Below, piece by piece: positions 1-10,062 of a stretch of DNA of 33,434 nucleotides. Source of the stretch: Pigoraptor vietnamica. Its lineage: Eukaryota; Opisthokonta; Filasterea. Numbering within the stretch: position 1 is the first letter of the stretch; every line of letters begins with the position of its first letter. The notes under the pieces were generated by a model. The model saw only the letters and a list, made by a program, of their open reading frames with translations, had not been told where the DNA came from and made no database searches. The DNA lies in NCBI GenBank assembly GCA_943704525.1, contig CALSCQ010000208.1, forward strand, positions 1 to 33,434, given 5' to 3'. A program made the translations under genes and the position numbers.

Positions 1-71
1 GGGGGGGGGGTGTTGCGCAGTGTGGCCGAAACTGCTGTTAACCCCTTTTTGTTCTCTTTTTCCGTTTGCAG

Positions 72-2423
72 CAAGTCGCCACGCAGTCGTACCTCAAGCC
101 GGGTGAGACGAACGTTCCGTCGTATCGGAGGACGGGCGCCGCCATTGCTCCGAAGGTGAGGGCGCTATCTCCTTAAAAGCCAATGTTGCGCGTAGCACGA
201 CTTTGGATGCCATTTTTGTCCATGCGCTCACCTCATGTGCCCAAATCGTCCGTTTTGCTTCCCCCTTTGCCTTATTCAGACGGCTTCGGACCTGCCGAAT
301 GTCTATTCGAGGCGGAAGGACGCTGCGACGAGTGCGCTCGTGCGCGTGCGCGGCTACGAGAACGAGGGCGCCAACCAGGTAAGCGCCGTGTTTTCAGTGC
401 TGCGCACGTGACAACTACTCATTGCCGCTGCATTGGGAGACGGGCTTGTTGTTACCACTCCACTCTGTCGCCTCGGCGTGTGGCCTCCCCTGACGTCTCC
501 CCGTGTTCGCTCTTTCTCTAACTCGCGATAGTGAAGTCGACGGATAAACGTCGATGATTCGAGCCGATCTGAGACCTCTAACTCCCGACTGCCCTTTGCC
601 ACTCCCGCAGGTGTACCACGTCGAGGCACGTGACCCGGACAACCCGAACGCGCCCACGGTGACGCTGCGCAAGCAGTTTGCAGAGTTTTACGACCTGCAC
701 ATGAAACTCATCGCTGCGTTTCCGGACGAGGCGGGCACGCGCGGCGACAAGCGCGTGCTGCCGGAACTCCCGCCGCAGCGCATGTTCGTGACGGACGAGA
801 TTGCAAAGTCGCGTGTGCGGGAGCTTGACGGCTACTGCATTGTGGGTCCCTTTTGTGGTGTTGTGTGATTGGCGCGCCTCTCTTCACTGGAGGTTACTTC
901 ATGGTCAATGTTACTGGTCTTCTTACGATTTGCACGCGCCTTTGGGAAATGGCACCGCGATCCACATCACTCCGTACGCGTTCGTTGCTACCCCCATCGC
1001 ACACGCCGTTCGCAATGTGCTCCAAGTCGCACGCCTACGCTGTTGGCAATCCCTCTTACTCGATCACCCGACCGTTCCCACGCAGCGACTAATGGGACTC
1101 CCAGCAAAAATTACCAAGTCGGACATTGTCCTCGCGTTCTTCTTTCCCGGCAAGGCACCTGCGGCAGGCGCCCCCGCAGCAACGAAGACCGGCGCCGCGC
1201 CTGCGACGACGGCCGCGCAGCCGAACGACTGGCGCGCACTCGTGGCGCAGAACCGCGAGAAGCGCAAGCAGATGCAGCCGCGTCCGGACATCTCGGAACG
1301 CCCCGAGTTTACAAAGGTGGAGCTGAAGAAGTCGGACGCCGGACGCCTAATCAAGGAGGGCATCGACCCGCTGGAAGCCGCCAAGAAGAGCCCCACCCCG
1401 GGTGTGTGTGTGTGTGTGTGTAGTGCGCGCGTGTGTGCGTGCGTGTCGCAACTTGCTGCGCGGCTACCGTCCGAGCCTCCCTTTCTTGCGCACTCTTTGG
1501 TGCCGCTCTTTCCTTGCTCGCACCCGATGGGCATGCCGTTGGGTCGATGTGTTGCGCTCGGCTGCGTGGACCGTCACGTGACGCTTCCTTCCCCCATTCC
1601 CCGCAGCGCGCTTTGGTGGCACAATGAGGCCACAGTCGGTGCCGGACGCCGAATTTGCGCAGGTGCGCCCCTCGCCTACTCTCTAGCTTGTCCATTCTTT
1701 GGTCTTTCGCCACGTGTGCGTGCGCTCACAGCCCCTTTCCCCTTCCCCACCCTCCCCGTTCTTCCCTCATAGGTCAAGCTGAAGAAGACGAACATCGGGC
1801 AGCAGCTCTACGCCGCCGAGCAGCGCCACCTTGCTGGCGAGGCGAAGCACCGGAAGGACGACGTCGACCGCACGAGCTCCATTGCGCTGAACTATTCGCA
1901 CGCGGAGGCCGAAGCAGCCGCAGCCGCCGCGGCCGCCGCTGCGAAGGGCGGGATGCTCCTCACGCCAGAGTCGAAGCGTGCGAGCACGACGAGCCTGAAG
2001 AACGAGAGGAAGGAGTCGAAGGGAGAGAAGCGCTCGTCGAGGTCGGAGAAGCGCGACTCTAAGCGGGAAAGCACGGGCACGCCGAAGAAGAACAGCAAGG
2101 ACCAGAGCGCAGAGGCTGCCGCGGGTGCGGAGGAGGGGACCAAGGAGCGGTCCGGTAGCCTCTTGTCGCCCACACCAGGCGCCGCTGACGCGAGCGACAC
2201 TGGGTTGAGCAACGACGAGAGCGCGGGGGACACGCCGGGCACACCGGGAGAGGCTATGGAGGGCGGCGATTCTGCGGCAGCTGCGGGTGCCGACGGGGAC
2301 GGAGGCGGGAAGGGCAAAAAGCGCAAGCAGAAGAAGAAGGGGAAGCGAGACAAGGGGGAGAGAGGAGAGAGGGCGGAGAAGGGAGGGACGGGCGATAAGG
2401 ACAAGGATTGCATCGTCATGTGA
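72..2423 (+). CDS. PX-domain protein with C-terminal polybasic CaaX tail (5' partial)
   Basis: Exons 72-155, 280-378, 611-841, 1086-1401, 1607-1662, 1773-2423, with phase preserved at every junction; 478 residues visible. Visible residues about 48-160 form a PX (phosphoinositide-binding) domain of the p47phox/Bem1 type: the basic RKQFAEFYDLH motif, a PELPPQRMF PxxP loop, a conserved ELDGYC helix, and a closing LPAKITKSDIVLAFF helix. A disordered linker follows with two LKKS/LKKT motifs (near residues 218 and 265), an Ala run and long Lys/Arg/Glu-rich stretches. The protein ends DCIVM, so the last four residues CIVM are a classic CaaX prenylation box after a polybasic region, as in K-Ras-type tails. 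Inferred role: a peripheral membrane adaptor that reads phosphoinositides and is held by a lipid anchor. p47phox/Bem1 relatives also carry SH3 domains; any here would lie upstream, outside the window. The start codon is not visible. Confidence 0.88.
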
Positions 2424-2500
2424 ATGAAGAGGGCGCTGTACAGTTGATCGGTTTGTCTTAGAACAACACACTCGCGTGCGCACGCACGCACGCACACACA

Positions 2501-2553
<53 letters not shown>

Positions 2554-2942
2554 ACACACATACACGCACACACACACACGCGCACACAGTCACACATACA
2601 CACACACACACACATAGACACACACAAAAAAAAAACACATATAGACAAACACCACGTACACAAGACTGACACACGCACACACAGCACCCCGGCGTGCACA
2701 CCAGTGCGAGAGCCCAAGTGTGTCCCAACAAGTTCGAGGCTGAGTTTGAACACCACGCACTCGCGTTGTGGCCCATTTAATCGACGCACCGCTTACTTCA
2801 GGCTAAAGAAGTCCAACGGGACAATATGCCAACGACGAATTCAATTCAGACACAGCCGCGAACGAACGGAGAAAACGACAATAACCAACGCGCGCACACA
2901 CACGCACGCACGCAACTCGCGCAAGCAAAACGCGCGACACTC
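2424..2942. other. Convergent intergenic region (3' ends of two genes)
   Basis: 519 bp between the stop of the PX gene (+) and the stop of the receiver gene (-). About a third is a CA microsatellite; the rest is AC-rich. No open frame here resembles a protein, and no clear AATAAA polyadenylation signal was seen on either strand. Confidence 0.7.
2486..2638. repeat. CA/TG microsatellite, intergenic
   Basis: Interrupted (CA)n run of about 150 bp with occasional T, G and A9 interruptions, between two convergent genes. Translated frames give only His-Thr or Val-Cys repeats and are not genes. Confidence 0.95.
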
Positions 2943-5203
2943 TCACGGCACCTGGCCCTTGAGCGCGGCTATCTCGGACTCCAAGCGTCGAATGTACGCA
3001 ATCGCGCCGTCCACCACACGCGCCTCCTCCGCCTCGGGGTCACCGGGCACAGGCGCGGGGACGGCCATCACCCCGGATGATTCCACCACGTGTTTCAGCC
3101 GCACAATGTACTCGGGTGGGTCGCTGCGCCTTCGTGGCCTGCGGAGCGAGACGCCAACGCTGCCAACGCTGTACATGCTGGGGTTGGGGTTTGGTAGTGG
3201 GTTGGGCTGCGGTGCGGCCTTCTCCTCGGAGAAAAAGCGCCCGCCCGCGTCGAAGTGCGCGTCTGTCGAATTCGGAGAGGTCGCCGCCTGCTGCACGTGG
3301 TCGTGCGAGAACTCGCCAAAGTAGTCGTACGACTTGGGCTTGGCGTACGAGGGCGACATGTGGCCTGGCGAGGCGCTCGTATCGCGCATGGGGTTGGCGG
3401 TGAGGTTCGTCACGCTCGCCCAGGGACTGGTCGCGCTCCCACCGGAACTCGTCGACGAAAGTGCGCGCTCGCGCTGCGGTGGGTCACTCGCGCGCGCGGC
3501 AGAGGGGATGCCATAGCGACCGCCACTCAACGACGAGCCGGAGCGGCGAAGGAGCGAACTGCTGCCAGCAACGCCAGCACCGCCCGTGCCGCCGTGCGCC
3601 TCGTCCCTCAACGTGTGACCGTCGTCTGAAGTGCGCCGAGTGAGGTCGTCGTCGTCCGGCATAGCGCTGTGTGGAAACGAGTCGCTCAGCTCCGATGCCG
3701 TCGTTGACGACGACGAGACGGACCCTGTGGGCGACCTGCGGCCATCACGGACGGGCACACCGGTCACCGAGAGGGCCTTGCGTGCGTGCTGCCACTCAGG
3801 CTTGTTCATCGTCTCGTCCGAATTCCATCCGGGGCGAGAGACCAGCGTGTCGGACGTGTCAAAGACGCCGGTGGGCGCACTGCTCTGGGACGGCAGCGTC
3901 ATGCGGCGGCCCCGCGGCGAACTGCGCAGACGGAGGCGCAACAGCGGGGCATAGGGTTGAGAAGAGGCGCCAAAGCAAAAGCGCGCACGTCGAGATCGAG
4001 GACAAATGTGTGCGGCGAAAAGCGTGTGCTCAGAAAGCGACAGGTGCGGTAGGCAGGGGCGGTCCGCTACAATTCCACGCCAAAGCATCAACTCAAGAAA
4101 ACGCAACTCACCCCGCCATTTCAGGCTCCTCCGGGACGGGCACGGTTCTCGGGCGTTTCTCGCGCCCGCTCCCTCCCCGTTTCCACTGGTGCAATGTCCC
4201 AATCGCAGACGCCGACCCAAGCGACGCCGACGAGGTCGACCCGCCGCCGTTGTTCGCGTTCGCCGCGGCGTGTTCCGGGTGGCTTTCGTCGGAAGGCATG
4301 GGCTGGATGTTGTGGACGACGTCGGAAGAGGGCACGACGACAGCGGGCGTGGTCGACATGCTCTTTCTCCGGCCGGGATTGAAGCCAGACGAAGCCATCG
4401 ACGCAAACTGGCCGATGTTCGACGTCGATGCGACGGACCGAATGGCCTTTGGGTTGCTGGGAATCGGCTGCGGGGACACCGGCACAGCGGGAACCGCGCC
4501 GTTCGGAGAGCCGTTGTTTGTGGCGGGGGCGGTGGCTGCGGGCGCCTGCGCGGCTGCAGACCACCCACCGGCGCCGTAGGAAGGGAGACGGAACGCAACA
4601 ACGGGCGATTCCCGGTTGGGGCTGTCTGGTAATCTGCATGTGTGTGCGCGAAGGAATGGCATGGGAGGCACATGGTGAGGCGCCACGTTTGGTTCCACGT
4701 CCGGGAGCATACAAAAAAAAATAAAGACGACGGCCATGGCACACGTGACGCACCTTAGCCGCTGCACGAGCTCCGACACCTTCTCGTCCGTGTCGACAAT
4801 CACAAGGTCAAACTTGGATTTGGCCACTCGATCAAAGCCCGCAAGGCCGTCGTTCACCTGCGCAAAGCAAATGGCTTGTGAGGCGGGAGAGGCAGAAGGG
4901 GTACAATTGCTGACGCAAAATACGTGCGTGTGCGCGACAGTGTGTCTGCCATGAGGAAGTTAAAGAGGGGGCGGGGGGAGGAGTACTTGTGTGCTACGCG
5001 ATTGGCGTGACTAAGAGCCGCGTTACCTCTGTTACAGCGACGCCCATTCGCTTCATGTGCTGGCTGACGACCTTTGATGTGAGCTTCTCTCTCGTTATGA
5101 TGATGGCAGAGTTCTGCAGCCAAGGTATCAGAGAGATTAGGGATGACATGTTACACACACACACACACGCGCGCGCGCGCGCGCGCGCACGCACGTACAC
5201 ACG

Positions 5204-5240
<37 letters not shown>

Positions 5241-6711
5241 AAACAAATACACACACACATACCTTCTGATTCAACAAGTGTCCAAGAGAGTCAAACAGCG
5301 TGTTCAGGTCCTCCATGACGTCCACCGCAAGTTCCTCCGCAGAGCCGGCCGAGAGCACCACGCGCGGCGACTGCAGCGGCAACACACGCGGGTTTGTTGG
5401 CGTTGGCACCGCAACGCTCGGCACGTCAGCAACCGGCGCGGTATTGGGCGATGTCGAGAGGGGCGCGTCGCCAGACGGCTCAACGAAGCTCGTTGACCGC
5501 AACTGCAGGCAAGGCGCAAGCGGCGCGTTACAACAGAGGGAAGCGATGTTACGAAGGTGCACGGAATGGGCTCGTAATTGAGATGAGAGACGAGGAGCCG
5601 AGCTGAGGCAAATTTGGGGCTCATAGGTTCGAACCCCATCTCTGCCACCGACACGACGTGGAGTGGGTCGGAAATACGACAATCTAACACGACGTAACAC
5701 ACAACAGACAATTCTCCTTTCCCTCTCCACGCGCAAGTGGCGCACCTTTTCGATCATCCCCGCGAAGCTCGCGAGAGTGACGGGCTTCAAGAGGACGTCG
5801 GACATTCTGTACTTCTTCATGAAGGCCGGGTCAATCGCCTGCCCAGTCATCGCCACGACAGGGGTGGTCGTGTTGGGACATTGCGACTCCCTGTGGTGCG
5901 AGACACGCGCACGCACGCATTCTTGTGAACACCCTCATTGTCCCTACACATGCATGCACGCAGACCAAAACGCATGCACACACGCACGCACACACACACA
6001 CACACACACACAATACAGACACACACCTACGCACGCATTTGCGAACATCAACACCAGGCGCACCTCAATCGGAGGCACACGTCGCTGCCCTTGAGATTGG
6101 GCACGTGAATGTCCATGAAGATGACGTCAAAGGGCTCCTTCAAACACGTCTCAAGCGCCTGCAGGCCATCGAAGCACTGGCGAAGCAGCGGATAGTGCGA
6201 GAGGGCGATGGGGGAAAAGGGGAAACAGAAGTCAGCCAAGAGAACATCTCGCAAACAATCGCACGAGAAGACATACGTTGTGGGGAATGAAGGGACATAA
6301 AACTGTCCAGCGCACCACACACACACACGCACACACGCACGCACGCACACACACACACACGCATACACGCACACACACACACACACACACGCACACACAC
6401 GCACACACACGCACATGCGCACAGAAACAGCCGCGCGCGCACACTACACCGGGCACAAGACATCCCGCAACCGCACTCGCCTGCGCAAACGTCTTGATCT
6501 TTAGAGTCGACAGCCACCGCGCAATCACGCGCTGCATGATGTTGTTGTCCTCCACGACGCACACGCGGCATTCCGAAAAGTCCGCAACGGGAAGGGGCTC
6601 TTTCGGTCGCGCTGCGGGTGCGGTCGAAGTCGTACTCGAAGGTCCATTTGACGACGGTGCAGTTGCGAGGCTGCCGGACGCCACCACGGGCGCCTCCTCT
6701 TGCGCCATCAT
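2943..6711 (-). CDS. Response-regulator protein with one intact and one degenerate receiver domain
   Basis: Coding exons in transcript order: 6711-6481, 6176-6079, 5890-5746, 5502-5263, 5113-5027, 4857-4754, 4621-4112, 3921-2943; 797 aa. Receiver 1 (about 48-155) is complete: acidic pair E54-D55, phosphoacceptor D99 in FMDIHVP, T125 in VVAMTG, K145 in LLKPV. Receiver 2 (about 240-315) keeps the fold signature (AIIITREK, NDGLAGFDRVAKSKFDLVIVD with D289, SPVVAFR) but has lost the acidic pair and the lysine, so it looks like a pseudo-receiver. Residues 316-797 are Ser/Pro/Ala-rich and disordered except for a helical C-terminus (VVDGAIAYIRRLESEIAALK). No histidine kinase domain is present, so it probably takes phosphate from a separate hybrid kinase or phosphotransfer protein. 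Start chosen because the first in-frame codon upstream, across a likely 5'-UTR intron (6713-7012), leads to a TGA. The intron 6177-6480 needs a GC donor to keep frame. Confidence 0.88.
5153..5262. repeat. Intronic TG microsatellite (sense strand of receiver gene)
   Basis: CA with a CG core on the + strand, so GT/GC on the sense strand of the minus-strand receiver gene. It begins directly at the donor of the intron 5114-5262 (donor GTATGTGTGTG). Confidence 0.95.
5990..6013. repeat. Intronic TG microsatellite (sense strand of receiver gene)
   Basis: Short CA run on the + strand, TG on the sense strand, inside the intron between receiver 1 exons (5891-6078). Confidence 0.9.
6318..6420. repeat. 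Intronic TG microsatellite in a GC-AG intron
   Basis: CA/CGCA run on the + strand, TG on the sense strand, in the middle of the inferred GC-AG intron 6177-6480. Confidence 0.95.
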
Positions 6712-6765
6712 GCTGCGCACACATGGCATTGAGAGGGAGAACACATGTACTGCCTCCTCGCACGC

Positions 6766-6936
6766 ACGCACAACACACACTGGGCACACACACACACGCG
6801 CACACGCACACGCACACACAAGCACAACCGGCACGCACGTGCACACGCGCGCCACGCACCACACACACCCCACACATACGCACGCACGCACGCACGCACG
6901 CACACACACACGCACGCACGCACACACACACACATT

Positions 6937-7006
<70 letters not shown>

Positions 7007-7012
7007 ACACAC
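6766..7012. repeat. TG microsatellite in probable 5'-UTR intron
   Basis: About 245 bp of imperfect CA/CGCA on the + strand, with a nearly pure CA tract in its last 75 bp. On the minus strand it starts just after a potential donor at 7012-7011 (CTC then GTGTGTAG) and ends before the acceptor TGTGCGCAG at 6713, so it fills a probable 5'-UTR intron of the receiver gene. Confidence 0.85.
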
Positions 7013-8157
7013 GAGTCGAGTAACCGCGCTCAATGCAGCGTAAGTGGCCCGCACAACGGCGACTGACCTCGCGAGCTGGCCTCAGTGAACCAAAAGTGCC
7101 AAAATTTCCCCATGCGAACCACGCAGAAAAGCCCGCACTCACCCTCGCAATGCCCCCGACGTATTTCCACCGCGCCCGGCGCACCCTTTCAGCGCATGTC
7201 AAAACCCCTCCGCAGTCGCAACCACCACAAACCGAGACAGGCAAAGTCGACCGACTCCCACACGACAGGGACGCCCTCGAACACACGTACCGTGAGTTGA
7301 GTGTCAACGGGTGCATGAAACAAAGTCACTTCAGCATCAGAGTTTGACGCGCGTTGCGGCCAAAAAAAAAGAGGGTGGACCCCACACATTTGTCCGCGTG
7401 CGTGTTCTCCAGCGGGGAACCACCACGAGAGGGAGTTGCACCGTTCGTCGCACGCGTGTGTGTGTGAGAGAGAGGTCAGGCCACCCTTGCGGACATCGAC
7501 CAGTGTGTCTCGGCAAATGTGGCTTATTCCCGGAAATGGCTGTGAATGGATGAACAGGGTAAATGTGGACGGAAGACGAGTGTGAATAATCAATAATTAG
7601 TCGAAAAACGGAGGTGCGATTGTGAGGTGGAAAAAATCCGCTGCTATTCGGGGGAAAACACCCCATATAGGTATAGCGTCACACCAATCTTAGGGAATTA
7701 TTGAATGAACTTCGCCAATAAGCCATTTTTGCATATGAATGGTGAGCCACCGCTCGCACGCGGAGATTCATGTCACTTTGTGTCCAGATAACGGACCAAT
7801 GGAAAGGTGTCTTGGAACCACAGAGAAGCTGGACAACCACACCACGGAACACCGTCCGGCGGACACCGCACCAAAATAGGATGATACGGAGCAGGGTGAG
7901 GGTCATCGTTCAACGGAAGGTGGGGGTTGAACCTTACCAATGTCCCAACATTCGAACGGGCGTAAGGTGGATGTTACGACGCAGGAAGTAATGCCGAGTC
8001 GCCGAATACTGCACTGAGCCGGCACGGTCCCGCCAAGCTCACATCTCTCTGACCCGTTGGGTACACATTCAGGCGCAACGGGGAATATCAAACTGCCGAA
8101 GCGCGCGCTGCTCTGCCCGGCGACTGGCGGACGGTGCGCTGCCTGATTGGGAGAATG

Positions 8158-8188
8158 GCCGATCAGGCGGCCGGGGTTCCTGATCGGC
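8158..8188. repeat. Perfect 10-bp inverted repeat (hairpin)
   Basis: GCCGATCAGG (8158-8167) and CCTGATCGGC (8179-8188) are perfect reverse complements around an 11-base loop. A second GC-rich near-palindrome (CCGCGGCGGGCCCGCGG) lies about 20 bp downstream. Could be a protein-binding operator or a transcript hairpin; no T-run follows. Confidence 0.8.
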
Positions 8189-8481
8189 AGAGTGCCGGTA
8201 GCTCCGCGGCGGGCCCGCGGCGGGGCGGTGTTCACCGTGCCACGTAGCCAGTATACAGTTCGACTTTCGACGCATGCACGGATTACTGTCTACTGTACAT
8301 CGGCTTTGCTGCATACACGCACGCACACGCACGCACACACGGCGCGCCGCCCAGTGCCTGACCGACCGCCGGCAGTGCCGGACACACACACAGGCAGACC
8401 GGCTGACACATACGAACGCACGCACGGCTTCATGTCAACACAGAGACCAAAAACCAGTGATTTTGTCCCAACGGCTAAAAA

Positions 8482-8565
8482 ATGCGGGTATTACTCCCAC
8501 TCTTGTGCGTCGTGCTCCTCTGTGGCCTCACTGCCGGCGGCGCGACTGTGAGACCGCACTCCGAT
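8482..8565 (+). other. Orphan signal-peptide-like exon candidate
   Basis: ATG in good context (A run at -3) opens 28 codons starting MRVLLPLLCVVLLCGLTAGG, a textbook secretory signal peptide (one Arg, Leu/Val core, small residues near a cleavage site). A donor GTACGTCATC follows at 8566. No secreted-protein exons follow before the next gene. It can be joined in frame to an acceptor (CATCCAG) just before the twinfilin-like ATG, but a signal peptide on a cytosolic actin-binding protein makes little sense. May be a decayed gene remnant or chance. Confidence 0.2.
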
Positions 8566-8709
8566 GTACGTCATCACGTCGTCACAACGCAGTCTAAATT
8601 TAGCAAAAGCCATCAAAACACACACCGTTCGGGTTGCACTCGCAGAAGGCAGACGCACACATATTCGTACTCACGCACAGTCACACACATAACACAGTCA
8701 CACACATAA

Positions 8710-8731
8710 CACACACACACACACACACACA

Positions 8732-8798
<67 letters not shown>

Positions 8799-8799
8799 C
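8710..8799. repeat. Composite CA-CT-CA microsatellite upstream of twinfilin-like gene
   Basis: (CA)n then about 53 bp of pure (CT)n (about 8734-8786), then (CA)n, ending about 125 bp before the ATG at 8926. The CT block is a polypurine-polypyrimidine mirror repeat able to form H-DNA and may lie in the promoter or 5' UTR. Confidence 0.95.
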
Positions 8800-8925
8800 A
8801 GGTATTCAATAACGCACTCGCACAGTCGCACATAGTGACAATCACACACAACACACACACACACACGCTCCATCCAGTGTCGCCTTCCATTTGCCGCCGC
8901 CCGCCGCGGCACACACACCCCACAT

Positions 8926-10029
8926 ATGGCGCAGCCGGTGAAGATAGGCAAGGTGACGTGGCCACCTACCCCCAGCGACGGCGACGCGGCGGCTGAAGAG
9001 CATAAGGACAGCACGCAGGCGGTGCGTGTGCGTGCACATAACGACCTCAAATGCATGCGACTTGTTAGTAGTGATCACAGATATGCGGCGTGCATGTCTT
9101 GTTCGTCTCATTCTCCCTTGCGTGTTCCAGTCCTCGGATGCTGCGCCCGCGCCCGCGCCCGCGCCTGGCGAGACGGAAGCGAAATCTAGCGACGATAAGG
9201 AGCTCGCGCCCGCACCGGCGGCACCGGCAGCCCCACCGCCCGCTCAAGAGGCTGTTGCGTCCCCATCGACTGCCAAGAAAGTCGACGCGGCACTCGAGCA
9301 TGCGCCAGCGTCCGTGTCGTCGCCAGCCACCGTGAAGAAATCGACCGAGGGGGGAGCCGCTGTGGCGTCGCCGTCTGCTGCGAGGAAGGTGGGCGGTGAT
9401 CAACCCGCGGCCGCCTCGCCAAGCGCAGGGCGGAAGCCAGGTTCGAACGTGAATGAGAGCTCCCATGCGACCGCCTCTTCGCCAAGCGCCGTGCGAAAGA
9501 CGGGTTCGAACCCGAGCGAGGACTCTTCGATTGAGAAGCCCTCCAACGCAAAGGGAATTGGCGGCTACCACACGGTCAAGATCCCGCTGAACAGCGCGGC
9601 GAGGGAGTCGCTTGGAAAGCTCAAGTCGGGCGGCGCAAACTGGGTGTCGCTGGTGCGTGCGCGAGCATGGTTGCTGTATGCTGAATGGACCTCTTGAGTC
9701 TTGCGTATCGCACGATCGTCCCCCCCCCCCCTCCTCTCTCGCGCTCTCTCTTCACACACACACACACACACACACACACCACACGCTTTCTCCCTTCTTT
9801 ACATAACTTAACCTTTCACGCGAACTCGTGCACTCGCACACGCGCCACTGCAGGAGATCAATGCGGCGGGAACAGAGATTGAGCCGATTGAGACGCTGAC
9901 GGTGTCGTCGCCGCAAGTGGCGTCGCACGTGAAGAAGGACAACCCGCGCTTTTACGTCTATTCTATCGAGACGGGAGCAGTGCACAAGACAGGTGCGTGC
10001 GTGTGTATCGTGTGTGCGTGGGGGCCGAA

Positions 10030-10062
<33 letters not shown>

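Larger units (their letters stand above)
6712..8925. other. Divergent intergenic region between receiver and twinfilin-like genes
   Basis: About 2.2 kb holding both promoters. It contains the probable 5'-UTR intron of the receiver gene (6713-7012), a moderately AT-rich patch (about 7550-7900), GC-rich hairpins (8158-8230), a short signal-peptide-like frame (8482-8565) and a CA/CT/CA microsatellite (8710-8799). Minus-strand open stretches around 7150-7590 may be 5'-UTR exons; I recognise no protein in them. No transposon signature found. Confidence 0.6.

Noticed and set aside
2476-2720. Open frames rich in His-Thr or Val-Cys (here and at 5140-5260, 6230-7050, 10000-10620, 28300-28600, 32860-33230)
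   Set aside because: They are translations of CA/TG microsatellites, with no non-repeat protein similarity and lying in introns or intergenic DNA.
5580-5649. A complete tRNA gene
   Set aside because: Only a T-arm-like and acceptor 3' half is visible. No 5' acceptor strand or D-arm can be paired, and one T-stem position mismatches.
7150-7593. Minus-strand upstream coding exons of the receiver protein (frames reading SNSDAEVTLFHAPVDTQLT and similar)
   Set aside because: They look somewhat protein-like, but the first coding exon at 6711 has an in-frame TGA across the likely UTR intron, and no kinase or sensor motif is present.
9441-9515. Two GGTTCGAA B-box-like sequences as Pol III elements
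   Set aside because: They lie in frame in the repeat coding region of the twinfilin-like gene (Gly-Ser-Asn codons) and have no A box.
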